Source: JBHENC01 sp051000345
Lineage (GTDB): Bacteria; Acidobacteriota; Blastocatellia; Pyrinomonadales; Pyrinomonadaceae
DNA length: 26,816 nt
Assembly: GCA_051000345.1 (NCBI GenBank)
Contig: JBPCOJ010000020.1
Location: 1-26,816 of the forward strand
Direction: 5' to 3'
Below the pieces are notes generated by a model. The model saw only the letters and a list, made by a program, of their open reading frames with translations. It made no database searches and was not told where the DNA came from. Both the position numbers and the translations under genes were made by a program. Below, piece after piece: positions 14,590-23,494 of this stretch (positions are counted from its first letter, which is position 1; the number at the start of each line of letters is the position of its first letter).

Positions 14590-15255
14590 ATGAAACGAAT
14601 CTTGCGTGAAAACGGTTTATCGCTAGCGATGTTCGGCTTATTCTTCCTCTTTCTCGTCGGACAGGCGCTCACAGGCTATCACGAAAAGAATTCCGATTTG
14701 CAGCAACACCATCAAATGCAACTCTCCTTCGGCGCGTATCTCACGAGCGGGCATTTCGTCGAAGCGGTGTTTGAAAATTGGGAAAGCGAATTTTTACAGA
14801 TGGGCGCGTATGTGCTGCTGACAACGTTTCTTTTTCAGAAAGGTTCGCCCGAATCCAAGAAGCTCGATGCGGCTGAACCGACGGACGCGGAACCAAATTC
14901 TGCGAATCCGCCTGCGAACGCTCCTTGGCCTGTGCATCGCGGCGGACTCATTCTCGCAGTTTACAAACATTCTTTAACGGCGGCGCTGTTTTTGCTCTTC
15001 TTCATTTCGTTTCTGCTTCACGCGGCGGGCGGCGCGCGCGAGTACAGCGCAGACCAACTAGCACACGGCGAGCAAGCCGTCACGATGCTGGAATTTATGG
15101 GAACGTCGCAGTTCTGGTTTCAGTCTTTTCAAAACTGGCAAAGCGAATTTTTATCCGTCGGCGTGCTGATCGTCCTCTCCATTTTTTTGCGGCAAAAAGG
15201 CTCGCCGGAATCCAAGCCCGTCGATCACCCGCACAGCGAAACAGGCGAGGAGTAA
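14590..15255 (+). CDS. Membrane protein with internal duplication, DUF6766 family
   Basis: 221 residues from the ATG at 14590, which has GGAG six bases upstream; an ATG at 14578 would add four residues. There are four hydrophobic segments in two similar halves. Half one: SLAMFGLFFLFLVGQALTGY, then ENWESEFLQMGAYVLLTTFL and QKGSPESK. Half two: LTAALFLLFFISFLLHAAGG, then QNWQSEFLSVGVLIVLSIFL and QKGSPESK. The repeated NWxSEFL and QKGSPESK motifs place the protein in the DUF6766 family, of unknown function, probably in the cytoplasmic membrane. It stands alone between terminators. The family name is from memory; the duplication is seen directly. Confidence 0.75.
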   Translation: MKRILRENGLSLAMFGLFFLFLVGQALTGYHEKNSDLQQHHQMQLSFGAYLTSGHFVEAVFENWESEFLQMGAYVLLTTFLFQKGSPESKKLDAAEPTDAEPNSANPPANAPWPVHRGGLILAVYKHSLTAALFLLFFISFLLHAAGGAREYSADQLAHGEQAVTMLEFMGTSQFWFQSFQNWQSEFLSVGVLIVLSIFLRQKGSPESKPVDHPHSETGEE

Positions 15256-15295
15256 GAAACCGACGCAAGCCGAAACGAGTGCATGTAGCATTTAC

Positions 15296-15332
15296 AAAAA
15301 GGAGCGCTTCCTTTATCGAAGCGCTCCCTTTT
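15296..15332. terminator. Bidirectional terminator between convergent genes
   Basis: GGAGCGCTTC (15301-15310) pairs exactly with GAAGCGCTCC (15318-15327), loop CTTTATC. AAAAA precedes and CTTTTT follows, giving a T-run on both strands. It sits between the DUF6766 gene and the S41 protease gene, which converge here. Confidence 0.88.
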
Positions 15333-15359
15333 TAATTTGAACAAGTTGAAATTTTGCGA

Positions 15360-17132
15360 TTACGGATTGCGCCCGCGCAGCGCTGACATGGCGAGTTCGC
15401 GCGCACGCGGCAGCACTTCGATTCCCTTGGCGACTTGCGGATCATCCGTTTGAATCAGCACGCGATTGGCCGTCACCGTGCCGTATGCGGCGGTGACGAG
15501 ATCGAGCCGCAGGCGCAGTTCGATGAACGAGCGATTGCGGTCAAGTTGCGCGGCGAGCGTTTTGTATTCGGCACGGCTTGCAACAAAATCCTTGAACGCT
15601 TTGTACACGGCATCCGTCACGGGGAAATCCGTCGGCGCGAGTTGATGATCGAAATCAATCGCGCGGTTGACTTTATAAGATTCAAAGCCGCTGACGCGAC
15701 CGGCAATGACTTCCCGCGCAAAGGCAAAGACGGGATCGATTAAACGAAACTGCGTGATGTTGCCTGTGCGCGGCTTAACGGTTTCGTCGGGAGCGATGCC
15801 GCCGCCGCCGTAAACAGGGCGTCCCGTGTCGGTGCGGCTTTCCGGCCCCGTCGGGCGCGGCACAGCGTTTTTGTTTTTCGGATCGAGAGATAGCGCCGTG
15901 CTGCCTCTGTAATAATCATAGAAGCCGCCGTTCGAGTAATCGCGCTGAATAAGTCGTCCCGAAGGCGTGTAGTATTTAGCGGAAGTCAGCGTCAAGCCTG
16001 CGCCGTAATCGAGCGGAATAATGCTCTGCACGAGTCCCTTGCCGAAGCTCGTTTCGCCGACGATAAAGGCGCGGTCGTGATCCTGCATTGCGCCCGCGAA
16101 GATTTCCGAAGCGGAGGCCGAGCCGCTGTTAATCAAAACGACGAGCGGCGTCGTGTCGGGCTTGGAATTTCTCGAAGAGTACGGCCTGTCTTCCACGCGG
16201 CTGCGCCCTTTTTGCGTCAGAATCAATTGATCGCGCGGCAGAAATTTTTCGGCGGCGCGCACGGCTTGTTCGAGAATGCCGCCCGGATTCCCGCGCAGAT
16301 CGAGCACGAGTTGTGTCATTCCTCTGCCGTGCAAATAATCGAGCGCGGCCTGCAATTCGTCTGCGGTCGTGTAATTAAAACCATGCGTCATATCCACGTA
16401 GCCGACGCCGGGACGCAGCATATAAGCATCGGGTACGGAAGGCTGCGGCACGACATCGCGCGTGATTTCGACAATCTCCGTGCGGTTCGTCGCAGCGCGC
16501 TCAACCGTCACTTTAACGGCGGAGCCGCGCGGCCCACGCAGTTTATCGCGGACAGCGCTGGAATCCTTGCCGCGAATCGGTTCGCCGTCAACCGCGACGA
16601 TGCGATCACCGAAGCGAAGCCCTGCGCGCGCCGCCGGAGCGTCTTGAAACGTCGCCAGAATATAAGTATCCGTTTGATCTCCGATGCGCCTGTCGCCGAT
16701 TGAAGCGCCGATGCCGAAGTATTCCGAGCGCTGGTCTGTGCGCAGTTCGTCGAATTCCTGCGGATCGTAATAATTCGAGTGCGGATCGAGCGAGCGCAAC
16801 ATGCCGATGATCGCTTGCTTGAAGGTCGCGTTGTAGTCGAGTTTGTTGCCGCCGACGTAATTTTCCTGCACGATTGTCAAAGCTTCGGCGAAGTCCTTTT
16901 CGACTTCGGCAGTCGTTTCGTCGGAAGTCCGCGCCGCGCGCCGACCAGCAGGCACAGAGCTTATTTCCGGGCGGCGGCCTTGATTGTTGGGAACAACAAC
17001 CGGAGCGCCGTTTTGTCCGGCAGTTCGTCCCTGATTTTGTTTACGTGTTTGTTGTTGTGCGAAGACGAAGGGCGGGAGCGTAATGGCGAAGACGAGCAAT
17101 GCGAACAAAGCGCTTGAAAACCTATTTTTCAC
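15360..17132 (-). CDS. Secreted S41 family C-terminal processing peptidase
   Basis: 590 residues from GTG at 17132, with GAGG eight bases upstream; a longer TTG frame adds 15 residues and is less likely because the signal peptide KNRFSSALFALLVFAITLPP begins right after the GTG. The mature N-terminus is Gln/Arg-rich. A PDZ domain follows (about 150-230, with ILATFQDAPAARAGLRFGD and RIVAVDGEPIRGKDSSAV), and the S41 catalytic domain. Catalytic Ser lies in NSGSASASEIF and the general-base Lys 25 residues later in ETSFGKG, the usual CtpA spacing; LDLRGNPGG is also typical. The tail (about 410-590) adds an extra region, including GNITQFRLIDPV. It is probably a periplasmic protease that trims or degrades envelope proteins. 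It is transcribed alone. An unusually long C-terminal extension compared with CtpA (about 400) is notable. Confidence 0.93.
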   Translation of the reverse strand: MKNRFSSALFALLVFAITLPPFVFAQQQTRKQNQGRTAGQNGAPVVVPNNQGRRPEISSVPAGRRAARTSDETTAEVEKDFAEALTIVQENYVGGNKLDYNATFKQAIIGMLRSLDPHSNYYDPQEFDELRTDQRSEYFGIGASIGDRRIGDQTDTYILATFQDAPAARAGLRFGDRIVAVDGEPIRGKDSSAVRDKLRGPRGSAVKVTVERAATNRTEIVEITRDVVPQPSVPDAYMLRPGVGYVDMTHGFNYTTADELQAALDYLHGRGMTQLVLDLRGNPGGILEQAVRAAEKFLPRDQLILTQKGRSRVEDRPYSSRNSKPDTTPLVVLINSGSASASEIFAGAMQDHDRAFIVGETSFGKGLVQSIIPLDYGAGLTLTSAKYYTPSGRLIQRDYSNGGFYDYYRGSTALSLDPKNKNAVPRPTGPESRTDTGRPVYGGGGIAPDETVKPRTGNITQFRLIDPVFAFAREVIAGRVSGFESYKVNRAIDFDHQLAPTDFPVTDAVYKAFKDFVASRAEYKTLAAQLDRNRSFIELRLRLDLVTAAYGTVTANRVLIQTDDPQVAKGIEVLPRARELAMSALRGRNP

Positions 17133-17570
17133 TTCGGCAACCTCTAAGAGTTTCAAATACTGGCGAGTGTCTTTCAATAAGGCAATAAGCCTTTTCCGTA
17201 TGCGTTCTTCAGGCTTCGTTTGACGACATTTAATCGACTACGAAAGAGAGCGCCTCTTGTGCATATTACCGGATGCCTGCGACGCGGGCAAGGTTGTGCG
17301 CCGCGCTGCCCGCGACAAGGAATTAATTTGCGCTTGCGCGGGATTCGAGCCGCTTGCGCTTGACTGTGCTTCGGGCTGGTTCGTAGAATGTTTTCTCCGT
17401 TTCGTCGTTTCCGAGCGCTTCTTAAAATCGGCCTTTACGCGTGCATCGTAAACGCATCCCCGCCGCATCATAGCTGATTATAGATTCCCGTTTTTATGGT
17501 TTACACGAGCAGCGTAGTTTTTTATTTTTAAGCGTGCGCTGAATGTTTCGAGGAGGATTGTCGAAAAATT
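17133..17570. other. Divergent intergenic region, no gene found
   Basis: 438 bases between the S41 protease and the RHH-like gene, which point away from each other. I found no tRNA, no convincing ORF and no clear promoter pair. A small hairpin AAGGC-AATAA-GCCTT (about 17179-17194) is near the protease start. The segment GGGATTCGAGCC near 17340 resembles a tRNA T-arm, but the arms do not pair. Confidence 0.5.
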
Positions 17571-18008
17571 ATGAGCAGGCCGTATGATCCAGAACATGAA
17601 TTGCAGCCGCCGCAACCCATCGAAGATTTAATGCTGCGCGAAGATGAAGGCGAGCACCAGAACGCCGAACAGCACGCGCGCCCCACGTCTTCCGTCCGCG
17701 ATAGAGCATCGCGTATCCCGGAATCCTTGAGCGCCATCGGGCGCGACATCAGCCGCACCATCGAACGCGCCATTTCCGCAAAGGACGACTACGTGATCGC
17801 CGTCAAAGTTTCACCCGAAGCGCAGGATAAACTCGAACAACTCGTGCAGGCGGGAGTCTTTCACAACCGCGCCGAAGCTGCCGCTTACCTCATCGACGAA
17901 GGCATCAAAACGCAATCGGCCTTATTTGAGCGCGTGCAGCAAAAGCTTTCCGAGATCGAGCGCCTGCGCGCCGAACTGCGCGGCATGATCGACGAAAAAG
18001 AAACTTAA
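17571..18008 (+). CDS. Ribbon-helix-helix-like protein of unknown function
   Basis: 145 residues. The first 65 are Pro/Glu/Gln-rich and probably disordered. Residues 70-120 (YVIAVKVSPEAQDKLEQLVQ, then AGVFHNRAEAAAYLIDEGIK) resemble a ribbon-helix-helix fold as in CopG/MetJ-type proteins: a beta strand followed by two helices. The C-terminus (115-145) is a coiled coil (FERVQQKLSEIERLRAELRG). AGGAGG lies 14 bases upstream of the ATG, a long spacing. A terminator follows, so it is a single-gene unit. DNA binding is inferred from the fold only. Confidence 0.65.
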   Translation: MSRPYDPEHELQPPQPIEDLMLREDEGEHQNAEQHARPTSSVRDRASRIPESLSAIGRDISRTIERAISAKDDYVIAVKVSPEAQDKLEQLVQAGVFHNRAEAAAYLIDEGIKTQSALFERVQQKLSEIERLRAELRGMIDEKET

Positions 18009-18033
18009 GAATCCATCTCGTTCGCATACTCCG

Positions 18034-18061
18034 GCGCTGTTCACTAACGAACGGCGCTTTT
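18034..18061 (+). terminator. Intrinsic terminator after RHH-like gene
   Basis: GCGCTGTTC (18034-18042) pairs with GAACGGCGC (18049-18057), one G-T wobble, loop ACTAAC, followed by TTTT. It lies 26 bp after the stop codon and 31 bp before the M16 gene start. Confidence 0.75.
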
Positions 18062-18091
18062 GATTACAACCCCTTTTACAGAGGAATCGAT

Positions 18092-19777
18092 ATGAAGTTT
18101 CCAGTTCGCTCTGCGCTGACGGCGGTTGCCGCTTTGTTCTGCGCCACGACAACATTTACTGCGCCGCAAGTTCGCGCGCAAACAAACGGCGGCGGCCTGA
18201 CAATCGCTTCGGCGAAAGCCAATGATCCGATTCAATCCAACAAAGTTATGTCATCAAATTTCGTTTTGCCGACTGTTCCCATCGAACAATTCACGCTCCA
18301 GAACGGTTTGCGCGTCGTCCTGAGCCGCGACACAGCCGTACCCGTCGTGTCCGTCGCCGTTTATTACAACACAGGCTCGCGCAACGAAAAGACGGGGCGC
18401 ACGGGCTTCGCGCATCTCTTCGAGCACATGATGTTTCAAGGCTCCGAGAACGTGCCGAAGGCCGCGCACTTTCAATTCATCTCGAACGCCGGTGGCACGA
18501 TGAACGGCACGACTAGCAGCGAGCGCACGAATTATTTCGAGACCTTGCCCGCCAATCAATTGCCGCTCGCGCTGTGGCTCGAAAGCGACCGTATGCTCTC
18601 GCTCAAAGTCACGCAGGAAAACCTCGACAACCAGCGCAACGCCGTGCAGGAAGAAAAGCGTTTGCGCATCGACAATCAACCGTTCGCCGCAGCTTCCCTG
18701 CGCATGGATGAATTGATTTTCAAGAATCCGGCGAACGCGCATTCGACTATCGGCTCGATGGAAGATTTGAACGCCGCGACGGTTGAGGATGTGCGCGAGT
18801 TCTTCCGCATTTACTACGCGCCGAACAACGCCGTGCTGACCATCGTCGGCGATTTCGATCCGCAAACGGCGCGCTCGCTCGTCGAGAAATATTTTGCGAC
18901 GATTCCGCGCCAGCCCGATCCAATTGCCGTCAATGTCACTGAACCGACGGAAGTCGCCGTGCGCGAAGAGGATTTCACAGACCCGCTGGCTCCGTTTCCC
19001 ATCTTCCGGCTCGGCTGGAAAATTCCCGCGCGCCGCACAACAGACTCCTACGCGCTGCAAGCTGCGAGCGAAATTCTGACGGGCGGCGAAAGCTCTCGCC
19101 TTTATCAGAAGCTCGTTAAGCAGGATGAATCCGTGCTCGCCGTGCAGGGCGGCGTGGGCGAAAGGCGCGGCCCATCTTCGTTCTCTATTATTGCAATTCC
19201 GAAGCCCGGCAAAGACCCCGCGCAAATTCGCGGAGTTATTCTCGCCGAAATCAAAAACCTTGCGACGAACGGCCCGACGGCAGATGAAATGGAAAAGCTG
19301 CGCAACGGCTTGCGCAACGACGCCATTCGCACGCTTCAATCATCGCTCGGACGCGCCATGCAAATCTCCGAATACGCGCTTTACGACGGCGACCCTAAAC
19401 TCATCAATACAGAGTTTGACCGCTACATGAGCGTGACGCCCGAACAAATCAAAACGGCTGTTGCGCGTTATCTGGACACGGACAATCGCGTGTTGCTCAA
19501 CATTGCGCCTCCGGCAGGCGGTGGCGCTGGTCGTCGCGCCGGAACAGGAGGCAGACCCGCCGCCGGTTCAGGCGATGCAGTAGTCACGCAGCCGAATGGC
19601 GCGACGCCGCCGCAAGTTCCCGCGAAACCTGCAACGCAGCCGTCCGTGCCTGTTAAGCCAACGGCAACCGTAGGTTCGCCCGACGCGCAGCACCCCGAAC
19701 AGCCGCAGTCACCCGCCGACGCGCCCAAGCAAACGCAGCCCGGCAGCACCACTACTGCGCGTCCCGGCCGCCCGTAA
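18092..19777 (+). CDS. Secreted M16 family zinc metallopeptidase (active type)
   Basis: 561 residues. A signal peptide spans residues 1-30 (cleavage near VRAQ). The inverted zinc-binding motif HxxEH is HLFEH at 108-112 (preceding NTGSRNEKTGRTGFA), and the third ligand is in the NAVQEEKR segment about 75 residues later. The rest is a standard M16 N- and C-lobe pair: APNNAVLTIVGDFDPQ and a later SSRLYQKLVKQDESVL. The C-terminal 80 residues are Pro/Gly/Ala-rich and probably disordered, an extension beyond the usual length. GAGG precedes the ATG. It is the first of two tandem M16 genes 29 bp apart. In such pairs the active subunit often forms a heterodimer with the inactive one. The substrate is unknown, probably periplasmic peptides. 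Confidence 0.92.
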   Translation: MKFPVRSALTAVAALFCATTTFTAPQVRAQTNGGGLTIASAKANDPIQSNKVMSSNFVLPTVPIEQFTLQNGLRVVLSRDTAVPVVSVAVYYNTGSRNEKTGRTGFAHLFEHMMFQGSENVPKAAHFQFISNAGGTMNGTTSSERTNYFETLPANQLPLALWLESDRMLSLKVTQENLDNQRNAVQEEKRLRIDNQPFAAASLRMDELIFKNPANAHSTIGSMEDLNAATVEDVREFFRIYYAPNNAVLTIVGDFDPQTARSLVEKYFATIPRQPDPIAVNVTEPTEVAVREEDFTDPLAPFPIFRLGWKIPARRTTDSYALQAASEILTGGESSRLYQKLVKQDESVLAVQGGVGERRGPSSFSIIAIPKPGKDPAQIRGVILAEIKNLATNGPTADEMEKLRNGLRNDAIRTLQSSLGRAMQISEYALYDGDPKLINTEFDRYMSVTPEQIKTAVARYLDTDNRVLLNIAPPAGGGAGRRAGTGGRPAAGSGDAVVTQPNGATPPQVPAKPATQPSVPVKPTATVGSPDAQHPEQPQSPADAPKQTQPGSTTTARPGRP

Positions 19778-19806
19778 ACGAAAAGCATCAAGGAGATCGA
19801 AACGCA

Positions 19807-21687
19807 ATGATTCGTCGAAACTATTTATCAACGCTGCCGGGACTGGCGCTTCTTTTAGTCGCTTCTTTCACCACGACAGCCTTCGCGCAAACCATGACCC
19901 AAACAGAAGACTTCCGCAGGCAAGCGCCCGCGCCTTTGCCCGCCAAACCGCTCGCGCTTCCGAAACCATTCGAGACCACGCTCGCAAACGGCCTGCGCGT
20001 CGTCGTGCTCGAAGACAAGCGCCTGCCCATCGTCAGCTATCGTCTGGCCTTTCGCACGGGCAACGCCAACGACCCCGCCGACTTGCCCGGCCTCAATTCC
20101 ATCATGGCCGGACTCTTGAACGAAGGCACAGCGACGCGCACGAGCAAGCAGATTGCCGACGAAGTCGCGCGGCTCGGCGCGTCCTTGAGCGCGGGCGGCA
20201 ATGCTGACTACACGACTGTCTCCGCCTCCGCGCTTTCGATTTACGGCGATAAGATTATGGACTTGATGGCAGACATCGCGCTGCATCCATCGTTCCCCGA
20301 AGACGAACTCGCGCGCCAGAAAAAAAACAGCAAGCAGGGCTTAGTGCTGCAACGCTCGCGCCCGGATTTTCTCGCTAATGAACGCCTCGCCAAAGTCATT
20401 TACGGCCAGAATCCTTACTCTGTAATCAGCCCGACGCCCGCATCCATCGACGCCATCACGCGCGACAAACTCGTAAGCTTTCACAAACAAAGCTTTGTGC
20501 CGAACAACGCCGTCCTCGTCATCGTCGGCGATGTCAAACGCGATGCGGTGACGAATCAGGTCAAAATGCTTTTCGGTTCGTGGAGCAAAGGCCAGCCGCT
20601 CGCGCAAAACTTTCCCGCGCCGCCGGCACGAAGCGCACGCGCGATTTATCTCGTTGATCGTCCCGGCTCCGCGCAATCCAACATCGTCATCTCCAATCTA
20701 GGACTGACGCGTTCGAGCGCAGATTATTTTCCGGCAGTCGTGATGAATACGGTTCTAGGCCAAAACGCTTCCTCGCGCCTCTTTATGAATTTGCGCGAAA
20801 AACGAAGCTTGACCTACGGCGCTTATTCCAGCATTGACGCGCGCCGTAACGCCGGAAGCTTTCGCGCTTCATCCGAAGTTCGCACGCCCGTCACAGGCGA
20901 AGCGCTCAAGGAATTCTTCTACGAACTCGAACGCATTCGCACGGAACCCGTCTCCTCCAAGGAAATCACGGACGCGAAAGCTTATTTGACCGGCGTCTTT
21001 CCGATCCAACTCGAAACGCAGGAAGGTCTCATTAATCAACTCGTCCAAATCAAGATGTTCGATTTGCCCGCCAATTATCTGGAGACTTACCGCGAACGCC
21101 TGAACGCCGTCACTTCCGCAGACATTACGCGCGTTGCGAAAACTTACATTACGCCCGACCGCGTCGCCATCGTCGTCGTCGGCGATGCAGGCAAGATCAT
21201 GGATCAGATCAAGCCCTACGCCCAAAACATAGAGCTTTACGACGCACAGGGCGCGCGCAAGGAAATGAATGCAGGCGCGATGAGCAGCGGCAGCAGTAGT
21301 GGAACGGGAACGGGAACGATGCCAGCGGGCGGCGTAAATGCTATTGCGGGCGGTAGCGGCAATGCTGCTAACCTCGTCGGCTCTTGGACACTCGAAATCA
21401 CCGCGCCCAATGGACAAACGCTTCCCGCCACGCTTGTCATTAACCAAAACGGCAATGTGCTAGGCGGCACAGTCAAAACACCGATTGCGGGCGAGACGAC
21501 CTTGAGCAATCTGACGCTCAACGGCAAAGACTTCAACGCCGCGCTCTCGATTGAAATGCAGGGACAAAAAATCGACGCCAAACTTACGGGCAGCGCCGAC
21601 AACAACAAGATGACAGGCTCCATCAATCTCGCCGTCCCGAACGCGCCCGCGCTTCCCTTCACAGGCACGCGCCAGATTAATCCGTAA
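19807..21687 (+). CDS. M16 family protein lacking the zinc site, with extra C-terminal domain
   Basis: 626 residues. A signal peptide spans 1-28 (cleavage near AFAQ). At the place of HxxEH the sequence reads GLNSIMAGLLNEGT, the form seen in the non-catalytic subunit of M16 pairs. Both M16 lobes are otherwise present (VPNNAVLVIVGDVKRD; NASSRLFMNLREKRSLTYGA). From about residue 490 a Gly/Ser-rich linker leads to a beta-rich domain (about 520-626, LVGSWTLEITAPNGQTLPAT), like the lipocalin-type domains found at the ends of acidobacterial exported proteins. AAGGAG precedes the ATG. It is co-transcribed with the active M16 gene and is ended by a strong terminator. The partner role of an inactive M16 subunit is known in other bacteria. 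Confidence 0.9.
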   Translation: MIRRNYLSTLPGLALLLVASFTTTAFAQTMTQTEDFRRQAPAPLPAKPLALPKPFETTLANGLRVVVLEDKRLPIVSYRLAFRTGNANDPADLPGLNSIMAGLLNEGTATRTSKQIADEVARLGASLSAGGNADYTTVSASALSIYGDKIMDLMADIALHPSFPEDELARQKKNSKQGLVLQRSRPDFLANERLAKVIYGQNPYSVISPTPASIDAITRDKLVSFHKQSFVPNNAVLVIVGDVKRDAVTNQVKMLFGSWSKGQPLAQNFPAPPARSARAIYLVDRPGSAQSNIVISNLGLTRSSADYFPAVVMNTVLGQNASSRLFMNLREKRSLTYGAYSSIDARRNAGSFRASSEVRTPVTGEALKEFFYELERIRTEPVSSKEITDAKAYLTGVFPIQLETQEGLINQLVQIKMFDLPANYLETYRERLNAVTSADITRVAKTYITPDRVAIVVVGDAGKIMDQIKPYAQNIELYDAQGARKEMNAGAMSSGSSSGTGTGTMPAGGVNAIAGGSGNAANLVGSWTLEITAPNGQTLPATLVINQNGNVLGGTVKTPIAGETTLSNLTLNGKDFNAALSIEMQGQKIDAKLTGSADNNKMTGSINLAVPNAPALPFTGTRQINP

Positions 21688-21718
21688 TCCGCGAGAGAGA
21701 GAAGAACCCGCAACAAAG

Positions 21719-21770
21719 AAACCGCGTGTCGCTTGCACATAAGGCAAGCGACACGCGGTTTAATTTATTT
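21719..21770. terminator. Strong intrinsic terminator, 18-bp perfect stem
   Basis: A perfect 18-bp stem from 21719-21736 to 21744-21761 (AAACCGCGTGTC ... GACACGCGGTTT), 7-base loop, followed by AATTTATTT. It lies between the M16 pair and the convergent SDR gene and can stop both. Confidence 0.9.
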
Positions 21771-21821
21771 ACGAGCACGCTTTTTCAAAGCAAGCGCGTT
21801 GAAAGATTGTGCGGCAAGCGA

Positions 21822-22601
21822 TCAGGGCTTGGACATTCGCGCGACGATTTTCGGCACGGCATTCGGCGGAATCAAGCGTTGCCCTAGAACAGTCAAACGA
21901 TTGATTCTTCCCGGAATGACGAGGCCGCCGCCCGCATCCAGCTTTTTCAAAGTCTCCGTCACAACCTCTTCATGGCCTTGTTCGCCGCCCGGAACCTTGC
22001 CTCTTTGCTCATGGCTTTCCGCCTTTTCAGGATCGGCGCGGAGCCTGCCGGGACACACCGTCACGATTTTCACGCCCGATGATCGCACTTCCTCGCGCAA
22101 CGCCATTGAGAAGGTTGTGAGAAAGGATTTCGCGGCGGAATAAAGCGCGGCGTAAGGAATCGGTTGAAATCCCGCCACCGAAGACACGTTGATAATCGCG
22201 CCTTGCCGCTTTTCGATCATCGGCGGCAACAAGCCGTAAGTTAGTTCGACGACGGACGCGTTTTGTAGCTGCACCATTTCTAATTGTTGATCGAGCGAAA
22301 GCTTCAGGAACTCTCCGCGAAGGCCGACGCCAGCGTTGTTAATGAGCAGCTCGATGTGCAATTCGCGTGTACGCAATTCTTGCGCGAGGCGCTGACCGGC
22401 AGACGCTGAAGCGAGATCGAAGTCGAGCGGCTCGACTAAAATCGAGTGCGCAGCGCGTAGTTCAGTTGCCAGAGCTTCGAGCTTATCCTTCGATCTCGCC
22501 ACCAGCACGACGTTCTGCTTTCGCGCCGCCAGCGCACGCGCAAAGAACTTGCCGAGACCCATGGATGCACCCGTCACAAGAGCATAGCCCGGCTGAGTCA
22601 T
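21822..22601 (-). CDS. Short-chain dehydrogenase/reductase (SDR)
   Basis: 259 residues, the classical SDR length. Cofactor motif TGASMGLG (10-17) near the N-terminus, with VLVARSKDKLEAL following the second strand; NNAG at about 88-91; catalytic Ser in NVSSVAG (138-144) and YxxxK as YSAAK (154-158). Arg residues after the second strand suggest NADP(H). The C-terminus has KIVTVCPGRL. GGAG precedes the ATG. It follows the fatty-acid-hydroxylase-type gene by 56 bp on the same strand, suggesting lipid modification, but substrate cannot be told from sequence. Confidence 0.9.
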   Translation of the reverse strand: MTQPGYALVTGASMGLGKFFARALAARKQNVVLVARSKDKLEALATELRAAHSILVEPLDFDLASASAGQRLAQELRTRELHIELLINNAGVGLRGEFLKLSLDQQLEMVQLQNASVVELTYGLLPPMIEKRQGAIINVSSVAGFQPIPYAALYSAAKSFLTTFSMALREEVRSSGVKIVTVCPGRLRADPEKAESHEQRGKVPGGEQGHEEVVTETLKKLDAGGGLVIPGRINRLTVLGQRLIPPNAVPKIVARMSKP

Positions 22602-22657
22602 GCCTGAAATCTCCGCATTGCGTTGTCAGTTTTTTTCGGCTTGATTATGTCGCCAAT

Positions 22658-23335
22658 TCACACGCGCGCTTTGCCACGACTGGACAAAAGCTGTCGAACG
22701 TTGTCGGGAAAGCGAGTCTTGAACATCACATCCCAGACGCCGCTCGTAATGCCGAACCCGCTTTCGATGCCGCGCGAACTGTGGTGATAGAGATGATACC
22801 GCTTGACGTAACGAAAGTAAGGATTTTTGAAGTTGTAATAGTGTATGGAGTGATGTATCCACTCTTCGGCAACATAGCTCTGAATCGTTCCGGCGAGCAG
22901 CAAGGGAGCCGTGTAGAACGGAAAAATAAAACTCAAAGGCAGCGCCACCGCAAAGAGCGGAAGCAAGTCCTTCAATTCGCCGTTGATGTGCATTCCGTCG
23001 GACGGGCGCTCGTGATGTTCCCAGTGCAGCGGGTCTAGATACTTGTTCATCAAGCCCATATAAAATTTCTTATAAAACTTTTTGGACTGCTTGAACCGCC
23101 CGTGAAGAATATAGCGATGAAAGAGATATTCGACGAGCGACCACATCGGCACTCCCGCGACGAAAAAAGCAATTGCCGTCCAAGGATGCGCCGCTCTGAA
23201 CGCGAACGCCAGCATGAGCGCGGAAAAACAAGTATAGAAAACCGTTACGGGATAAAGGCGGCGGCGGGATATTGCCGCTTGCTCGCGCTTATACACGCTG
23301 GACGGCATAATCGTGGATTGACGGTCAGAGCGCAT
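22658..23335 (-). CDS. Membrane fatty acid hydroxylase/sterol desaturase family protein
   Basis: 225 residues; GAGG five bases before the ATG supports this start. Four hydrophobic segments (about 27-47, 50-68, 118-140, and 145-158). Histidine clusters of the non-heme di-iron family: HRYILH, HWEHH, HHSIHYY and YHLYHHS, in the expected order, with VEYLFHRYILHGRF as signature. Such enzymes hydroxylate or desaturate membrane lipids with O2. The gene is followed by an SDR on the same strand, suggesting a two-step lipid oxidation. Specificity is unknown. Confidence 0.88.
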   Translation of the reverse strand: MRSDRQSTIMPSSVYKREQAAISRRRLYPVTVFYTCFSALMLAFAFRAAHPWTAIAFFVAGVPMWSLVEYLFHRYILHGRFKQSKKFYKKFYMGLMNKYLDPLHWEHHERPSDGMHINGELKDLLPLFAVALPLSFIFPFYTAPLLLAGTIQSYVAEEWIHHSIHYYNFKNPYFRYVKRYHLYHHSSRGIESGFGITSGVWDVMFKTRFPDNVRQLLSSRGKARV

Positions 23336-23494
23336 GAATTCCTCGCTTCAAAGTTTAAGAATAATTGCCGGAGGCTGCTTCCGATGTTCAGAGCGGTGAG
23401 TTTATCACAGCTCGGGATTTTAATAAAAATGTCGTTAGGACTTTTCGTTGCTCCTTTTGAGATAATTCACGCGACAAACACTGCCGCGCATGAA

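Noticed and set aside
17325..17365. tRNA-like T-arm (GGGATTCGAGCC) in the intergenic region
   Set aside because: The flanking bases do not pair as a 5-bp stem and no acceptor or anticodon arm is found on either strand.
18254..19339. 361-codon minus-strand ORF opposite the M16 peptidase
   Set aside because: No recognisable motif, and it is fully covered by a gene with a signal peptide and the HLFEH zinc site.
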